A stretch of 64,000 nucleotides of DNA, taken from the NCBI GenBank assembly GCA_031553875.1, contig JAVBKU010000001.1, positions 1 through 64,000 on the forward strand. Direction: 5' to 3'. This DNA comes from JAVBKU01 sp031553875. GTDB taxonomy: Bacteria; Bacteroidota; Bacteroidia; Bacteroidales; Rikenellaceae. This document shows, one piece after another, positions 41,686 through 50,240 of this stretch; position 1 is the first letter of the stretch; the number at the start of each line of letters is the position of its first letter. The notes beneath the pieces are model-generated. The model worked only from the letters and a program-made list of their open reading frames with translations. It searched no databases and was not told the origin of the DNA. The position numbers and the translations under genes are program-made.

Positions 41686-42903
41686 TCATACCAGCATCGC
41701 CACGGCCCTGCGGACACCCTCGGCGAGGGCTTCAATCTCCTCGCGGGTGTTGTACATGGCTATCGAGGCGCGGCACATGGAGGTGAGACCGTAGTGTGTC
41801 ATTATCGGCTCGGCGCAGTGGGTGCCGGTGCGTATGGCGATGCCCATTTTGTCGAGGATCATACCCACGTCCATAGGGTGGGTTCCCTTGCAGGTGAACG
41901 ATACGATACTGCACTTATCGGGAGTGTTGCCGTAGATACGCAGCCCGGGGATGCCGGACAGCAGTTCTGTGGCGTAATCGGTGAGCGTTTTTTCGTGGGT
42001 CACTATGGCCAGGGTGTCGAGCTCCGAGAGGTAGGCGATGGCTTCGCCCATACCTATGGCCCCTATATAATTGGCCGTCCCCGCTTCGAATTTCAGCGGC
42101 AGTTCGGTGTATGTCGTGCCCGAGAACGACACGGTGGCCACCATGTCGCCACCACCCATAAATGGGGGCATCTGCTCGAGCCATTTTTCCTTTCCGTATA
42201 AAATACCCGTGCCAGTGGGGCCGTAGAGCTTGTGGCCCGACATCACGTAGAAGTCGGCATCGAGGGCCTGCACATCCACCCCTCCGTGCACCGCGCCCTG
42301 GCAGCCGTCCACAAGTACGGGCACTCCTGCGGCATGTGCCGAAGCGATTATCTCTCCCAGCGCCGGGCGTGTGCCGAGTACGTTTGAGGCTTGCGTTGCG
42401 GCGATTATCCTCGTACGGGAGTCGATCATGCGGTCGAGCAACTCCACCTGCAGGCGGCCCGAATCGTCGAAAGGCAACACCCTCAATTCAGCCCCCTTGC
42501 GCTCGCAGAGCAACTGCCAGGGGACGATATTGGAGTGGTGCTCCATCTCGGTCACGATGACGTTGTCACCCTTACCTACGAAACGCTCCCCGAAGCTGTA
42601 CGCCACGGTATTTACCGAGGCCGTGGCCCCGGAGGTGAAGATTATCTCTCGCGTTGAGGCCGCTCCGATGAACTGCCGTACCCTTTCCCTCGCCTCCTCG
42701 TATTCGCGCGTGCACTCCTCGCTCATATAGTGGGTGCCCCGGTGAATGTTGCCGTTCATCGAGGTGTGGAGGCGGTTGATGGTGTCGATCACCCTCAGCG
42801 GCTTCTGCGCCGTGGCCCCATTGTCGAGATACACGAGCGGCTTGCCGTGCACCCGGCAGGAGAGTATGGGGAAGTCTTCCCTTATTTTTTTGACGTCGAA
42901 CAC
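41686..42903 (-). CDS. sufS: Cysteine desulfurase SufS
   Basis: 405-residue PLP enzyme that removes sulfur from cysteine for the SufBCD scaffold. The PLP lysine is in SGHKLYGPTGTG (about residue 225) and the persulfide cysteine in RTGTHCAEP (about 364), the group II (SufS/CsdA) pattern. The first codon is GTG at 42903; the next ATG is about 48 residues in and would remove the conserved N terminus FDVKKIREDFPIL. It follows the DUF4293 gene by 21 bases. No SufE or SufU is seen nearby. Confidence 0.95.
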   Translation of the reverse strand: MFDVKKIREDFPILSCRVHGKPLVYLDNGATAQKPLRVIDTINRLHTSMNGNIHRGTHYMSEECTREYEEARERVRQFIGAASTREIIFTSGATASVNTVAYSFGERFVGKGDNVIVTEMEHHSNIVPWQLLCERKGAELRVLPFDDSGRLQVELLDRMIDSRTRIIAATQASNVLGTRPALGEIIASAHAAGVPVLVDGCQGAVHGGVDVQALDADFYVMSGHKLYGPTGTGILYGKEKWLEQMPPFMGGGDMVATVSFSGTTYTELPLKFEAGTANYIGAIGMGEAIAYLSELDTLAIVTHEKTLTDYATELLSGIPGLRIYGNTPDKCSIVSFTCKGTHPMDVGMILDKMGIAIRTGTHCAEPIMTHYGLTSMCRASIAMYNTREEIEALAEGVRRAVAMLV

Positions 42904-42924
42904 GGCGGGGTGTGGTTTGAGTTA

Positions 42925-43371
42925 TTATCGGATCCTGTCTATCGACCTTATAAGCCTCTCGTCGCTGCGGATGGCCCGGTAGGCAAGCCACGAGAAAATA
43001 ATGCCCAACAGGGGCAAAAGCCCTGCCAGGGGAATTACTACCACATTGAACATAAAAAACGCCTGTACGACCATCAATGCCTCAAGTATCACAAGCAATA
43101 CGATCTCCACCACACAGAATCTCATCTGCAAGCGCCTCCAGCGGAAGAGGAATATCGTGATGAAAGGGATTAAAGGCATGGCCAAGACAAAGACTGCGGC
43201 TGTTATTTTCAGTATATATATATCGGATATTGAAGACTGGATTTCTGAAAATCTACTCGAAAGTTCGTATTCAACTCCTATGGGAAAATTCACTATCGGC
43301 CCGCATACGTACATCGCAATCACGGCGATTCCAGCCGCCAACAGATATAACGATTGAATTCTCTGTATCAT
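42925..43371 (-). CDS. DUF4293-family membrane protein
   Basis: 148 residues with four predicted membrane helices (about 5-24, 50-73, 80-102, 108-130) and a short basic C-terminal tail. The N terminus MIQRIQSLYLLAAGIAV is the recognisable DUF4293 start. Bacteroidota-specific, function unknown. Four bases separate it from the upstream GT2 stop and 21 from sufS, so it sits inside a compact operon. Confidence 0.85.
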   Translation of the reverse strand: MIQRIQSLYLLAAGIAVIAMYVCGPIVNFPIGVEYELSSRFSEIQSSISDIYILKITAAVFVLAMPLIPFITIFLFRWRRLQMRFCVVEIVLLVILEALMVVQAFFMFNVVVIPLAGLLPLLGIIFSWLAYRAIRSDERLIRSIDRIR

Positions 43372-43375
43372 GTCC

Positions 43376-44335
43376 TTACAATGTTTCGTCTATAAGATAT
43401 TTGTTGCGGTCGCCCGAATTGCGCCCTATCATCTCTCCCAAAAAGCCGGCCAAAAAGAGTTGCACTCCGATAATGGCGGCGGCGAGCGATATGTAGAACA
43501 GCGGCTGGTCGGTCACCCCGCGGGCCACGATGTCGTGGGCCTGGCGGTAGAGTTTCTCGGCGATAAGGTAGATGGCCGTACCCCCGCCGAAAACGAACAT
43601 CAACGATCCGAGGCTCCCGAAAAGGTACATCGGGCTCTTGCCGAACTTCGAAATGAACATCACCGAGACAAGGTCCAGGTAGCCTTTCAGCAGGCGCTCC
43701 CATCCGTATTTGGTGTGTCCGTACTTGCGGGCGCGGTGCACCACCTCTTTCTCGCCGATGCGGTTGAATCCGGCCTGCTTGGCGAGGATGGGGATGTAGC
43801 GGTGCATTTCGCCGTACACCTCGATGCTCTTGATCACCTTGCTGCGGTAGGCTTTCAGCCCGCAGTTGAAGTCGTGGAGCTTGATGCCCGACACGCAGCG
43901 CGCCGTGCGGTTGAATATCTTGCTCGGCATGGTCTTGCCCCGGGGGTCGTGGCGGCGCCTCTTCCAGCCCGATACGAGGTCGTAGCCCTCTTCGGTGATC
44001 ATGTGGTAGAGTTCGGGGATCTCATCGGGGGAGTCCTGCAGGTCGGCGTCCATGGTTATGACGACGTTACCCTGCACGGCGTCGAAACCGCAGTAGAGTG
44101 CAGCCGACTTGCCGTAGTTGCGCCTGAAACGGATCGCCTTGATCTGGGGATAGGTCTCACTCAGCGAGCGGACGACCTCCCACGAGCAGTCGCTGCTGCC
44201 GTCGTCGATCAATATCACCTCATAAGATAGCCCGGCCTTGGTTACGACCCTGTTTATCCATTCGATAAGCTCGGGAAGCGATTCCTCCTCGTTGTAGAGG
44301 GGCACCACTACGGACAGGTCAAGAGTGCTGTTCAT
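43376..44335 (-). CDS. Family 2 glycosyltransferase (DPM1/ArnC-like)
   Basis: 319 residues. The N-terminal GT-A domain has DLSVVVPLYNEEESLPELI, a DDGSSD motif, and the catalytic DADLQDSPDEIP. Two C-terminal membrane helices (about 235-258 and 275-297) anchor it to the inner membrane. This architecture transfers sugars to polyprenyl phosphate in many relatives (GtrB, ArnC, DPM1); the sugar here is unknown. Its position next to a DUF4199 gene is a common Bacteroidota pairing in my recollection. Cotranscribed with its neighbours (11-base gap upstream). Confidence 0.92.
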   Translation of the reverse strand: MNSTLDLSVVVPLYNEEESLPELIEWINRVVTKAGLSYEVILIDDGSSDCSWEVVRSLSETYPQIKAIRFRRNYGKSAALYCGFDAVQGNVVITMDADLQDSPDEIPELYHMITEEGYDLVSGWKRRRHDPRGKTMPSKIFNRTARCVSGIKLHDFNCGLKAYRSKVIKSIEVYGEMHRYIPILAKQAGFNRIGEKEVVHRARKYGHTKYGWERLLKGYLDLVSVMFISKFGKSPMYLFGSLGSLMFVFGGGTAIYLIAEKLYRQAHDIVARGVTDQPLFYISLAAAIIGVQLFLAGFLGEMIGRNSGDRNKYLIDETL

Positions 44336-44346
44336 ATCCTGCGTTT

Positions 44347-44880
44347 TTACTGTTGTTTTTGTACGGGCGGTCGTTTGACGAAAGCCGATATAAGCAGGCC
44401 CGTCAGACCCCCGTATATGAGCGTGGTCATTATTCCGCTGACTATCATCACGAAGGGGTTGGCCATCATCTCCGTGGCCCGCACCATCTCGTCACCCTTT
44501 ATTTCGCTTATTCCAGCCTCTGAAAGCGCGGTATTTATCAGTGTTTTAAAATATTCCGGGTCGTGAATGTAGAGCGCCCACTGTGCTCCTCCGTGGAGGA
44601 AGCCGGCGAAGAGCATCATCAGCAAGATGAATCCCATACATTGGTTGAAGGAGAATCCCGCGTCTCCGTAGCTCGAGGCCATGCGTTTGGAGAAAATGTA
44701 GGTTATCACCACCCATCCGGCGAGGTTTAGTATATTGGCTATCATCCCCAGCTGGCGTCCGGCCAGGTCGGCCTCGTAGCTCAGCAGGGATATGCCCGCC
44801 AGCCACACGCCGAGGATAAATCCTCCTGTGGCGGCCTCGCGCTGTTTGGATCTTGGGTTTATGTGTTGTGTGTCAGTCAT
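44347..44880 (-). CDS. DUF4199-family membrane protein
   Basis: 177 residues with four membrane helices (about 20-38, 43-62, 78-100, 140-165). The cytosolic N terminus is polar and the C terminus basic. Matches the DUF4199 layout. Function unknown; it lies directly upstream of the GT2 gene and may assist that membrane enzyme. Confidence 0.83.
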   Translation of the reverse strand: MTDTQHINPRSKQREAATGGFILGVWLAGISLLSYEADLAGRQLGMIANILNLAGWVVITYIFSKRMASSYGDAGFSFNQCMGFILLMMLFAGFLHGGAQWALYIHDPEYFKTLINTALSEAGISEIKGDEMVRATEMMANPFVMIVSGIMTTLIYGGLTGLLISAFVKRPPVQKQQ

Positions 44881-44919
44881 ATTTCGTAGGTTTGAGCGGC
44901 TTTTGCAGTCCGCCGTGTG

Positions 44920-45525
44920 TTACAGACTCAATTCTCCTATACCCTGGCGCACTATTTCAGGCTCGTCGCCCGTGCAGTCTACCACGGTCGAGGGGTGGTT
45001 GTTTCCGTAGCCGCCGTCGATCACTATGTCGACGCTGTGGCCGTACTTCTCGTCGATGAGCGAGGGGTCAGTGGTGTATTCTATCACTTCGTCGTCGTCC
45101 TTCACCGACGTGGTCACCAGGGGGCATCCCAAGGCTCTCACTATCTCCGACACGATGTTATTGTCGGGGATACGCACCCCCACGTCGTGGCGCTTCATCA
45201 GGAACTTTTCCGGCATCCTGTTCGACGGCCTGAGGATGAAGGTGAACGGGCCGGGCAGGTGGCGCTTTAGTATCTTGAACGTGGGCGTGTCGACCCTGGC
45301 GTAGTCGGCGATATGGCTCAGGTCGCTGCACACTATGGCCATGTCGGTAGCCTTCTTATCCTTCAGCGCGCGGATCTTCTCGATTGCCCTCACGCTCTTC
45401 AATGAACAACCGAAGGCGTAGACGCTGTCAGTAGGGTATATGATCACCCCGTCGGCACGAAGTATCTCCGCTACGCGCGATATGGCCCTTTCATTGGGAT
45501 TTTCGGGGTATATTTTTATCAACAT
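44920..45525 (-). CDS. YciO/YrdC/Sua5-family RNA-binding protein
   Basis: 201 residues with the YrdC fold: GVIIYPTDSVYAFGCSLKS, KIRALKDKKATDMAIVCSDLSHIADYA, PGPFTFILRPSNRMP, VGVRIPDNNIV and STVVDCTGD. The sequence resembles E. coli YciO more than TsaC, so calling it L-threonylcarbamoyladenylate synthase would be an assumption. It starts at ATG 45525 behind a TATCTTTG -7 box and leads the run of genes down to sufS. Confidence 0.88.
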   Translation of the reverse strand: MLIKIYPENPNERAISRVAEILRADGVIIYPTDSVYAFGCSLKSVRAIEKIRALKDKKATDMAIVCSDLSHIADYARVDTPTFKILKRHLPGPFTFILRPSNRMPEKFLMKRHDVGVRIPDNNIVSEIVRALGCPLVTTSVKDDDEVIEYTTDPSLIDEKYGHSVDIVIDGGYGNNHPSTVVDCTGDEPEIVRQGIGELSL

Positions 45526-45574
45526 TTACGGTGGGAATTACTCTATGCACCCCACATGGGCGCATGAACACAGG

Positions 45575-45582
45575 CAAAGATA
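45575..45582 (-). promoter_or_regulatory. -7 box of the YciO-like operon
   Basis: Minus strand TATCTTTG, leader about 40 nt. A second -7-like box, TACCTTTG, lies at 45607-45614. Confidence 0.5.
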
Positions 45583-45661
45583 TCATCCAGCTTTCGCCGT
45601 ATTCTGCAAAGGTAGAAAAAAACCTTTATATGAGTATGTGTCGAGAGGTAAATTAGAGTGT

Positions 45662-46648
45662 CTACTGTCTCTTTACCGGAGATTTCAACTTGCGCGATAT
45701 TGCCGCTTTCGCCCTTGCCCACGCTGCCAGAGAGCGCAATAATCCGATGGGGTGGGTGACGGCGTATATGAAGCCCCCGGCCATCCAATATTCCCGCAAG
45801 GCTTTCCCGCTTACGCCGGAAGTCACGCGGCGGAAGGCCTCCAGTTCGCTCTTTGTGACAAGTGCGTCCAGGCGGGAGATCCCATCCGGGGGTAGGGCGT
45901 AACTCTTCAAATCTCTGAATATGTCTATGTAGCTGAGGCTTGTACGCCATCGTCCGGGAACGCTCCAGTAGCCGTTGCCGGCGGGGTCTTTCAGTCCGGA
46001 TGTTTCCGCCGAGCCTTCGTTAACGGGGGAAGAGAGGTGATAGAAGCACTTTTCGCCGCTCAACAGGAGTATGTAGACTATCAGGGTTTGAGGATAGAAG
46101 AACGCCGCCGCCCGGCCAAGCTCGGTATTGCGTTCGATAAATTCCAGGAGAGGAGAGGCTTTGCCTACGTTGTAAACCAGCCCCGGCGCGTGGGTGGAGG
46201 CGGCGGTGACGTCAGCGAGGGAGATCTCTCCGGCCTTGCGGCGACCGCGGTAATGGCATCCGTTCTTTCCCGGGCCACCTCGGAGATTCCATACGGTGGA
46301 TACGAATGCCGGTTCGGTCGATTTGAGGAATGGCAACAGTTCTTCGATAGCCTCGCGCGACAGGGTGTCGTCATCGGCGGTTGTCATCAGGTACGGCGTG
46401 CGGCATTTACTGAAAAATTCGATAAATGTGCGGGCGTAACCTTCGTTGCTATTATGGTATATGAATTTTGCTGTGCCGCCGAACTCCCCGGCCAATGCCT
46501 TAGTTTCCTCGCAGGGGCCGTCGTCGGTGACTATTATATCGGCTATGTCGGCTATTTTCTGCCGCTCGATACTTTGGAGCAGTTCCCGCAATTTCGCGGG
46601 CCTTTTATACGACGGGATGCAAATGGAGAGTAACTTGTCGTTTGACAT
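45662..46648 (-). CDS. Family 2 glycosyltransferase
   Basis: 328 residues. GT-A domain at about 1-200: LLSICIPSYKRPAKLRELLQSI, VTDDGP and TTADDDTL (the DXD metal site). No strong membrane helix; the C-terminal ~120 residues are helical with a hydrophobic stretch near GGFIYAVTHPIGLLRSL, suggesting peripheral membrane contact. It is not embedded in a larger glycan cluster. It lies immediately downstream of the SRP RNA gene on the same strand. Confidence 0.88.
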   Translation of the reverse strand: MSNDKLLSICIPSYKRPAKLRELLQSIERQKIADIADIIVTDDGPCEETKALAGEFGGTAKFIYHNSNEGYARTFIEFFSKCRTPYLMTTADDDTLSREAIEELLPFLKSTEPAFVSTVWNLRGGPGKNGCHYRGRRKAGEISLADVTAASTHAPGLVYNVGKASPLLEFIERNTELGRAAAFFYPQTLIVYILLLSGEKCFYHLSSPVNEGSAETSGLKDPAGNGYWSVPGRWRTSLSYIDIFRDLKSYALPPDGISRLDALVTKSELEAFRRVTSGVSGKALREYWMAGGFIYAVTHPIGLLRSLAAWARAKAAISRKLKSPVKRQ

Positions 46649-46693
46649 AGCGGTCGGTTTTCGTGTGAATATGCCCCCTAAGTTAATAAAAAA

Positions 46694-46796
46694 CCCGGGT
46701 AAGCTACTTATATCGCACCGCTACAACCGCCTACCCTTGCTGCCTTCCGGCCCTGGGGGAGTTCAGCGGGAGCTGGTCGTATAAGACTTACCCGGG
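46694..46796 (-). ncRNA. ffs: Bacterial small signal recognition particle RNA (4.5S)
   Basis: About 103 nt, one long rod: the ends CCCGGGTAAG and CTTACCCGGG pair, and the apical part reads AGGGCCGGAAGGCAGCAAGG, the GGAA-loop and asymmetric internal loop bound by Ffh. It is followed by TTTTTTATT on the minus strand as terminator. The promoter at 46801-46831 places transcription start near the predicted 5' end. Works with Ffh and FtsY in cotranslational membrane targeting. Confidence 0.95.
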
Positions 46797-46800
46797 ACTG

Positions 46801-46831
46801 CAAATTTACGCAAAAATACTATCTTTGCAAA
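46801..46831 (-). promoter_or_regulatory. Promoter of ffs
   Basis: Minus strand TAAATTTG (46801-46808) and TTTG (46828-46831), 19 apart. It overlaps the divergent mltG -7 box. Confidence 0.75.
46820..46827 (+). promoter_or_regulatory. -7 box toward mltG
   Basis: TATCTTTG on the plus strand, directly abutting the -33 of the divergent ffs promoter. Leader about 145 nt. The -33 is weak. Confidence 0.5.
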
Positions 46832-46979
46832 CCCGCCCCGTCGTTTTTGGCCTCTGGATCGGTGGTAGGTATCGTCGTGTTGGTTGTTATTTGTTGATAA
46901 TCAATGATATGATGTATGTGCGGAAGGTTTTGAGGTGTCTTTGCTGAAGTGGTTACGCAGGTAATGAAGATAATGGCAT

Positions 46980-48008
46980 ATGTTCGGTAAAAAACGCATA
47001 ATATGGATAGTAGCCCTGGGAGCGGTGCTTGTTATAGGCGCCGCCGGAGCCTTGTGGCTGTCCGGTGTTCTCTTCGGTAACGGGGTAAAGACGGAGGGTT
47101 ACGTCTACCTGCGCAGCGGGAGCAGCTACTCCCAGCTTATGGATTCGCTCGATCACGGCGACAGGCTCTCGCGCAGGAAAGCTTTCATGGCTTGCGCCGT
47201 GGCTGCCGGTCTGCCCGATAAGAGTTTCGGCGGAGCTTACCGCCTCAAAAAGGGGATGAGCAACAGAGATATAGCCCGTATGTTTCTTCACTCCCTGCAG
47301 GCTCCTGTGCGCCTGACGTTCAATAACATACGCACTGCCGACCAACTGGCAGGCAGCCTTTCCCGCCATATCGAGGCTGATTCGCTTCACTTACGCGCCG
47401 TGCTTACCTCCGACACTGTGGCGGCGGCCTACGGCCTGCGTCCGGAGACTATTATCGCTATGTTCATCCCCAATACCTACGAGGTTTACTGGGATATCGC
47501 GCCCCGCCGCCTGTGTGACAAGATGAACGCCGAGTACCGGAAATTCTGGAACGATAAACGCGAATCACTTCGCTTGGAAACAGGCCTTACCCGGACGGAG
47601 GTGTCGACCCTCGCCTCGATAGTTTACGAGGAGACAAAGAAGGTCGAAGAGATGCCGCGCGTGGCGGGAGTGTATATCAACCGCCTGAAAATAGGTATGC
47701 CCCTGCAGGCCGATCCCACTGTGAAATTCGCCATAGGCGATTTCGCCATCAAACGCGTGACGCGCGAAATGTTGGCCGTGAAATCGCCTTATAATACGTA
47801 TAAGAATACGGGGCTTCCCCCCGGGCCGATATGCATGCCGTCCATTGTGGCTATCGACGCCGTGCTCAATTATGAGCGTCACAAGTATCTTTATTTCTGC
47901 GCGCGGGAGGACTTTTCCGGTTACCACAATTTCGCCTCGACGCTCAACGAACACAACGCCAATGCGCGCCGCTACACGCGCGCTCTCAACCGTAATAATA
48001 TAAGGTAA
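46980..48008 (+). CDS. mltG: Endolytic murein transglycosylase MltG
   Basis: 342 residues; inner-membrane YceG-like protein that cleaves nascent glycan strands and sets their length. One N-terminal helix (about 5-27), a LysM-like segment (about 40-110), then the catalytic domain: Glu in LASIVYEETKKVEEMPRVAGVYINRLKIGMPLQADPTV and the YNTYKNTGLPPGPICMPS motif. Full length. tmk follows after about 100 bases, as in many bacteria. Confidence 0.96.
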   Translation: MFGKKRIIWIVALGAVLVIGAAGALWLSGVLFGNGVKTEGYVYLRSGSSYSQLMDSLDHGDRLSRRKAFMACAVAAGLPDKSFGGAYRLKKGMSNRDIARMFLHSLQAPVRLTFNNIRTADQLAGSLSRHIEADSLHLRAVLTSDTVAAAYGLRPETIIAMFIPNTYEVYWDIAPRRLCDKMNAEYRKFWNDKRESLRLETGLTRTEVSTLASIVYEETKKVEEMPRVAGVYINRLKIGMPLQADPTVKFAIGDFAIKRVTREMLAVKSPYNTYKNTGLPPGPICMPSIVAIDAVLNYERHKYLYFCAREDFSGYHNFASTLNEHNANARRYTRALNRNNIR

Positions 48009-48110
48009 CAACCGCCCGAGGGGTTGGGACGCTTATATTATTTTTGTATATTTACATTTTCGATTGGCGGCCCGGTGGTTTTTAAGACTTTTTAACAGCG
48101 ATATACACTT

Positions 48111-48791
48111 ATGCCTTTCATAGTGCTGGAGGGGCTCGACGGGGCCGGTAAATCTACGCAGATCAGGGAGATAGAGGTGCTTGCGCGTGAGCGTGGCCGC
48201 GACTATGAATACCTGCACTTTCCCCGTTTCGACGCCTCGGTATGGGGCGACCTGATAGCCCGCTTTTTGAGGGGCGATATGGGATCGCTGGAGAGCGTCG
48301 ACCCGTATGTCGTGGCGTTGTTATTCGCAGGCGACAGGGCCGATGCCGCCCCGCAGATAAGGCGGTGGCTCGAGGAGGGCAAGGCCGTAATCCTCGACCG
48401 CTATGTCTACTCCAACGTGGCTTACCAGTGCGCCAAGGTGCACGATCCTGCGGCCAAGGAGGCCTTGAAGCAGTGGATCATATCGCTCGAGTATGACTAT
48501 TACGGCATTCCCAGGCCCGACGTATCGCTGTTTCTCGACGTGCCGTTCGGATTCACCGAGCGCAAACTTGCGGAGGAACGCGAGGGCGACGATCGCTCCT
48601 ACCTCGGCGGCAAGAAAGATATACACGAGGCGTCGCTCGACCTGCAGCGTTCGGTGAGAGAGATGTACCTGTCGCTCTCTTCAGGCGACGGTAGTTTCAG
48701 AGTTGTGGATTGCGCCGACACCGACGGAGGCATGCTTCCTCCGGGCGACATTGCCGTCCGGATACGCCGGGAGATAGAGGGAATACTATAA
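48111..48791 (+). CDS. tmk: Thymidylate kinase
   Basis: 226 residues; phosphorylates dTMP to dTDP. P-loop GLDGAGKST (8-16), HFPRF substrate strand, DRYVYSNVAYQ (the DR-Y motif), and a lid region around EREGDDRSYLGGKKDIHE. Slightly longer than E. coli Tmk (213). A possible -7 box, TATTTTTG, is at 48039-48046. The following DoxX-like gene starts 32 bases after the stop. Confidence 0.95.
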   Translation: MPFIVLEGLDGAGKSTQIREIEVLARERGRDYEYLHFPRFDASVWGDLIARFLRGDMGSLESVDPYVVALLFAGDRADAAPQIRRWLEEGKAVILDRYVYSNVAYQCAKVHDPAAKEALKQWIISLEYDYYGIPRPDVSLFLDVPFGFTERKLAEEREGDDRSYLGGKKDIHEASLDLQRSVREMYLSLSSGDGSFRVVDCADTDGGMLPPGDIAVRIRREIEGIL

Positions 48792-48823
48792 GAAACGGAC
48801 CAGGTTTCTAAAAAATATTGCGG

Positions 48824-50146
48824 ATGAGAACTTCAGGAGTATCGGTATTGGCGGCCGCGGCGCGGATCATAGTGGCGCTGGTGTTTATATTCTCCGGGTT
48901 TATCAAGTCGATAGACCCGTGGGGCCTGTCGCTCAAGATAGGGGAGTACCTCTCGGCCTTCGGTCTCGAATGGCTCAAGGGAGGTAAGACGTTCTTATCC
49001 GTATTCGTCAACTCGCTGGAACTTACGATGGGTCTGGCCCTGCTGTTGGGCGTCTGCAAAAAAGGATTCGTAAGGCTGGCCCTGGTGGTAATGACAGGTT
49101 TCACTCTGCTTACGATAATTACCGCCGTGTGGGAGCCTGTGGCCGACTGCGGTTGCTTCGGCGACGCCATAAAGATATCCAATTGGCAGTCTGTGGTCAA
49201 GAACGTGATATTGCTGTTGTTGCTCTTGCTGACATGGTTCCTGTCGAGGGAGAGGAGCAGCAATCCATATTCCAGCCTGAGCGCGGCACCCTCGCGCGGC
49301 AAATACTGCGGGCGTTGGGAATTGCTGTGCATGGCCGTGTTCGCAGTGGGAGTTAATGTCTATTCTCTGCGCCACCTTCCGATGATCGACCTCCTGCCGT
49401 TCAAGGTGGGTACCAATATCCCCATGGAGGCGAGGGCCGGCGGCTCGGAGCTCAAGACCACGCTCGTCTATAAGGAGAGGGCTACGGGCGATCTGCGCGA
49501 ATTCTCCATTTCCGACACCGAGTGGTACGACTCTCTCAAGTGGGAATACGTCAGCACCCGCATCGAAGAGCCGGAGGGAGAGGGTAAAAAGCGCCCCGCC
49601 AATGTGCTGGCCGATTTCAGCATCTTCGACGGCAATGATGAAATAACCGAAAGGCTGCTTTATTCCACGGTGCCTGCATTTCTGGTGGTTTCCGATTCGC
49701 CCTCGGATATGCCTTCCGAGTGTGCCGAAAGGGTGGATTCGCTTATAACCTACGCTTACAGGAATAATTATTTCCTCGCCCTTGCCACCCCGGCCATTTC
49801 ACCGGGCGACAGGGTGGGTAATATATATATGACCTTCGGCACGGCCCTGGCCCACGGATGGTGCAGTATAGATGCCACCCTCCTCAAGACTATGATGCGC
49901 GCGCACAACGGCGTGGTGGTGCTTCAGGGAGGGGTGATCGTGGCCAAGTGGAACTGGAGGGATATCCCTCGCTTCGATTCCCGAGCCAACCCCGACGCCA
50001 TGTCGGTGATAATGTCCGATTCGTCGCGCAGCAGCGAACGGGCGACCCTCGCCATAGCCTGGGGGCTGTTGGCCCTGGTCCTGATGGCGGGTAAGCTCAT
50101 CGGCCGTGGGCGTTCGTCTGACAGCGGGCAGGGGAGGTTTTATTAA
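48824..50146 (+). CDS. DoxX/MauE-like membrane protein (BT_3928 type)
   Basis: 440 residues from ATG 48824 (a TTG two codons earlier is open but unlikely). Residues 1-140 form four membrane helices of the DoxX/MauE type, with the motif VADCGCFGDAIKISNW, a CxC pair characteristic of MauE-like quinone-linked redox proteins. A further helix lies at ~165-185; a soluble domain of ~200 residues follows, and a last helix at ~410-430. The architecture is like a family annotated in Bacteroides as BT_3928. It may supply electrons for disulfide chemistry in the periplasm; this is inferred from MauE only. Confidence 0.83.
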   Translation: MRTSGVSVLAAAARIIVALVFIFSGFIKSIDPWGLSLKIGEYLSAFGLEWLKGGKTFLSVFVNSLELTMGLALLLGVCKKGFVRLALVVMTGFTLLTIITAVWEPVADCGCFGDAIKISNWQSVVKNVILLLLLLLTWFLSRERSSNPYSSLSAAPSRGKYCGRWELLCMAVFAVGVNVYSLRHLPMIDLLPFKVGTNIPMEARAGGSELKTTLVYKERATGDLREFSISDTEWYDSLKWEYVSTRIEEPEGEGKKRPANVLADFSIFDGNDEITERLLYSTVPAFLVVSDSPSDMPSECAERVDSLITYAYRNNYFLALATPAISPGDRVGNIYMTFGTALAHGWCSIDATLLKTMMRAHNGVVVLQGGVIVAKWNWRDIPRFDSRANPDAMSVIMSDSSRSSERATLAIAWGLLALVLMAGKLIGRGRSSDSGQGRFY

Positions 50147-50175
50147 AATGCCTTTCGTGCGTTCACGATATAAAA

Positions 50176-50202
50176 ATGGGGCCGCTGTTACAGCGGCCCC
50201 AT
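50176..50202. terminator. Terminator between the DoxX-like gene and the kinase
   Basis: Arms ATGGGGCCGCTG and CAGCGGCCCCAT around TTA, flanked by AAAA and ATCTTTT, so both convergent units can end here. Confidence 0.8.
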
Positions 50203-50240
50203 ATCTTTTACTATATATCCGGATTTAGTCAGGATGCGGC

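Noticed and set aside
45662..46648. Glycan biosynthesis cluster around the GT2 genes
   Set aside because: The GT2 genes at 43.4, 45.7 and 59.3 kb are scattered among unrelated genes, with no sugar-nucleotide enzymes, flippase or polymerase.
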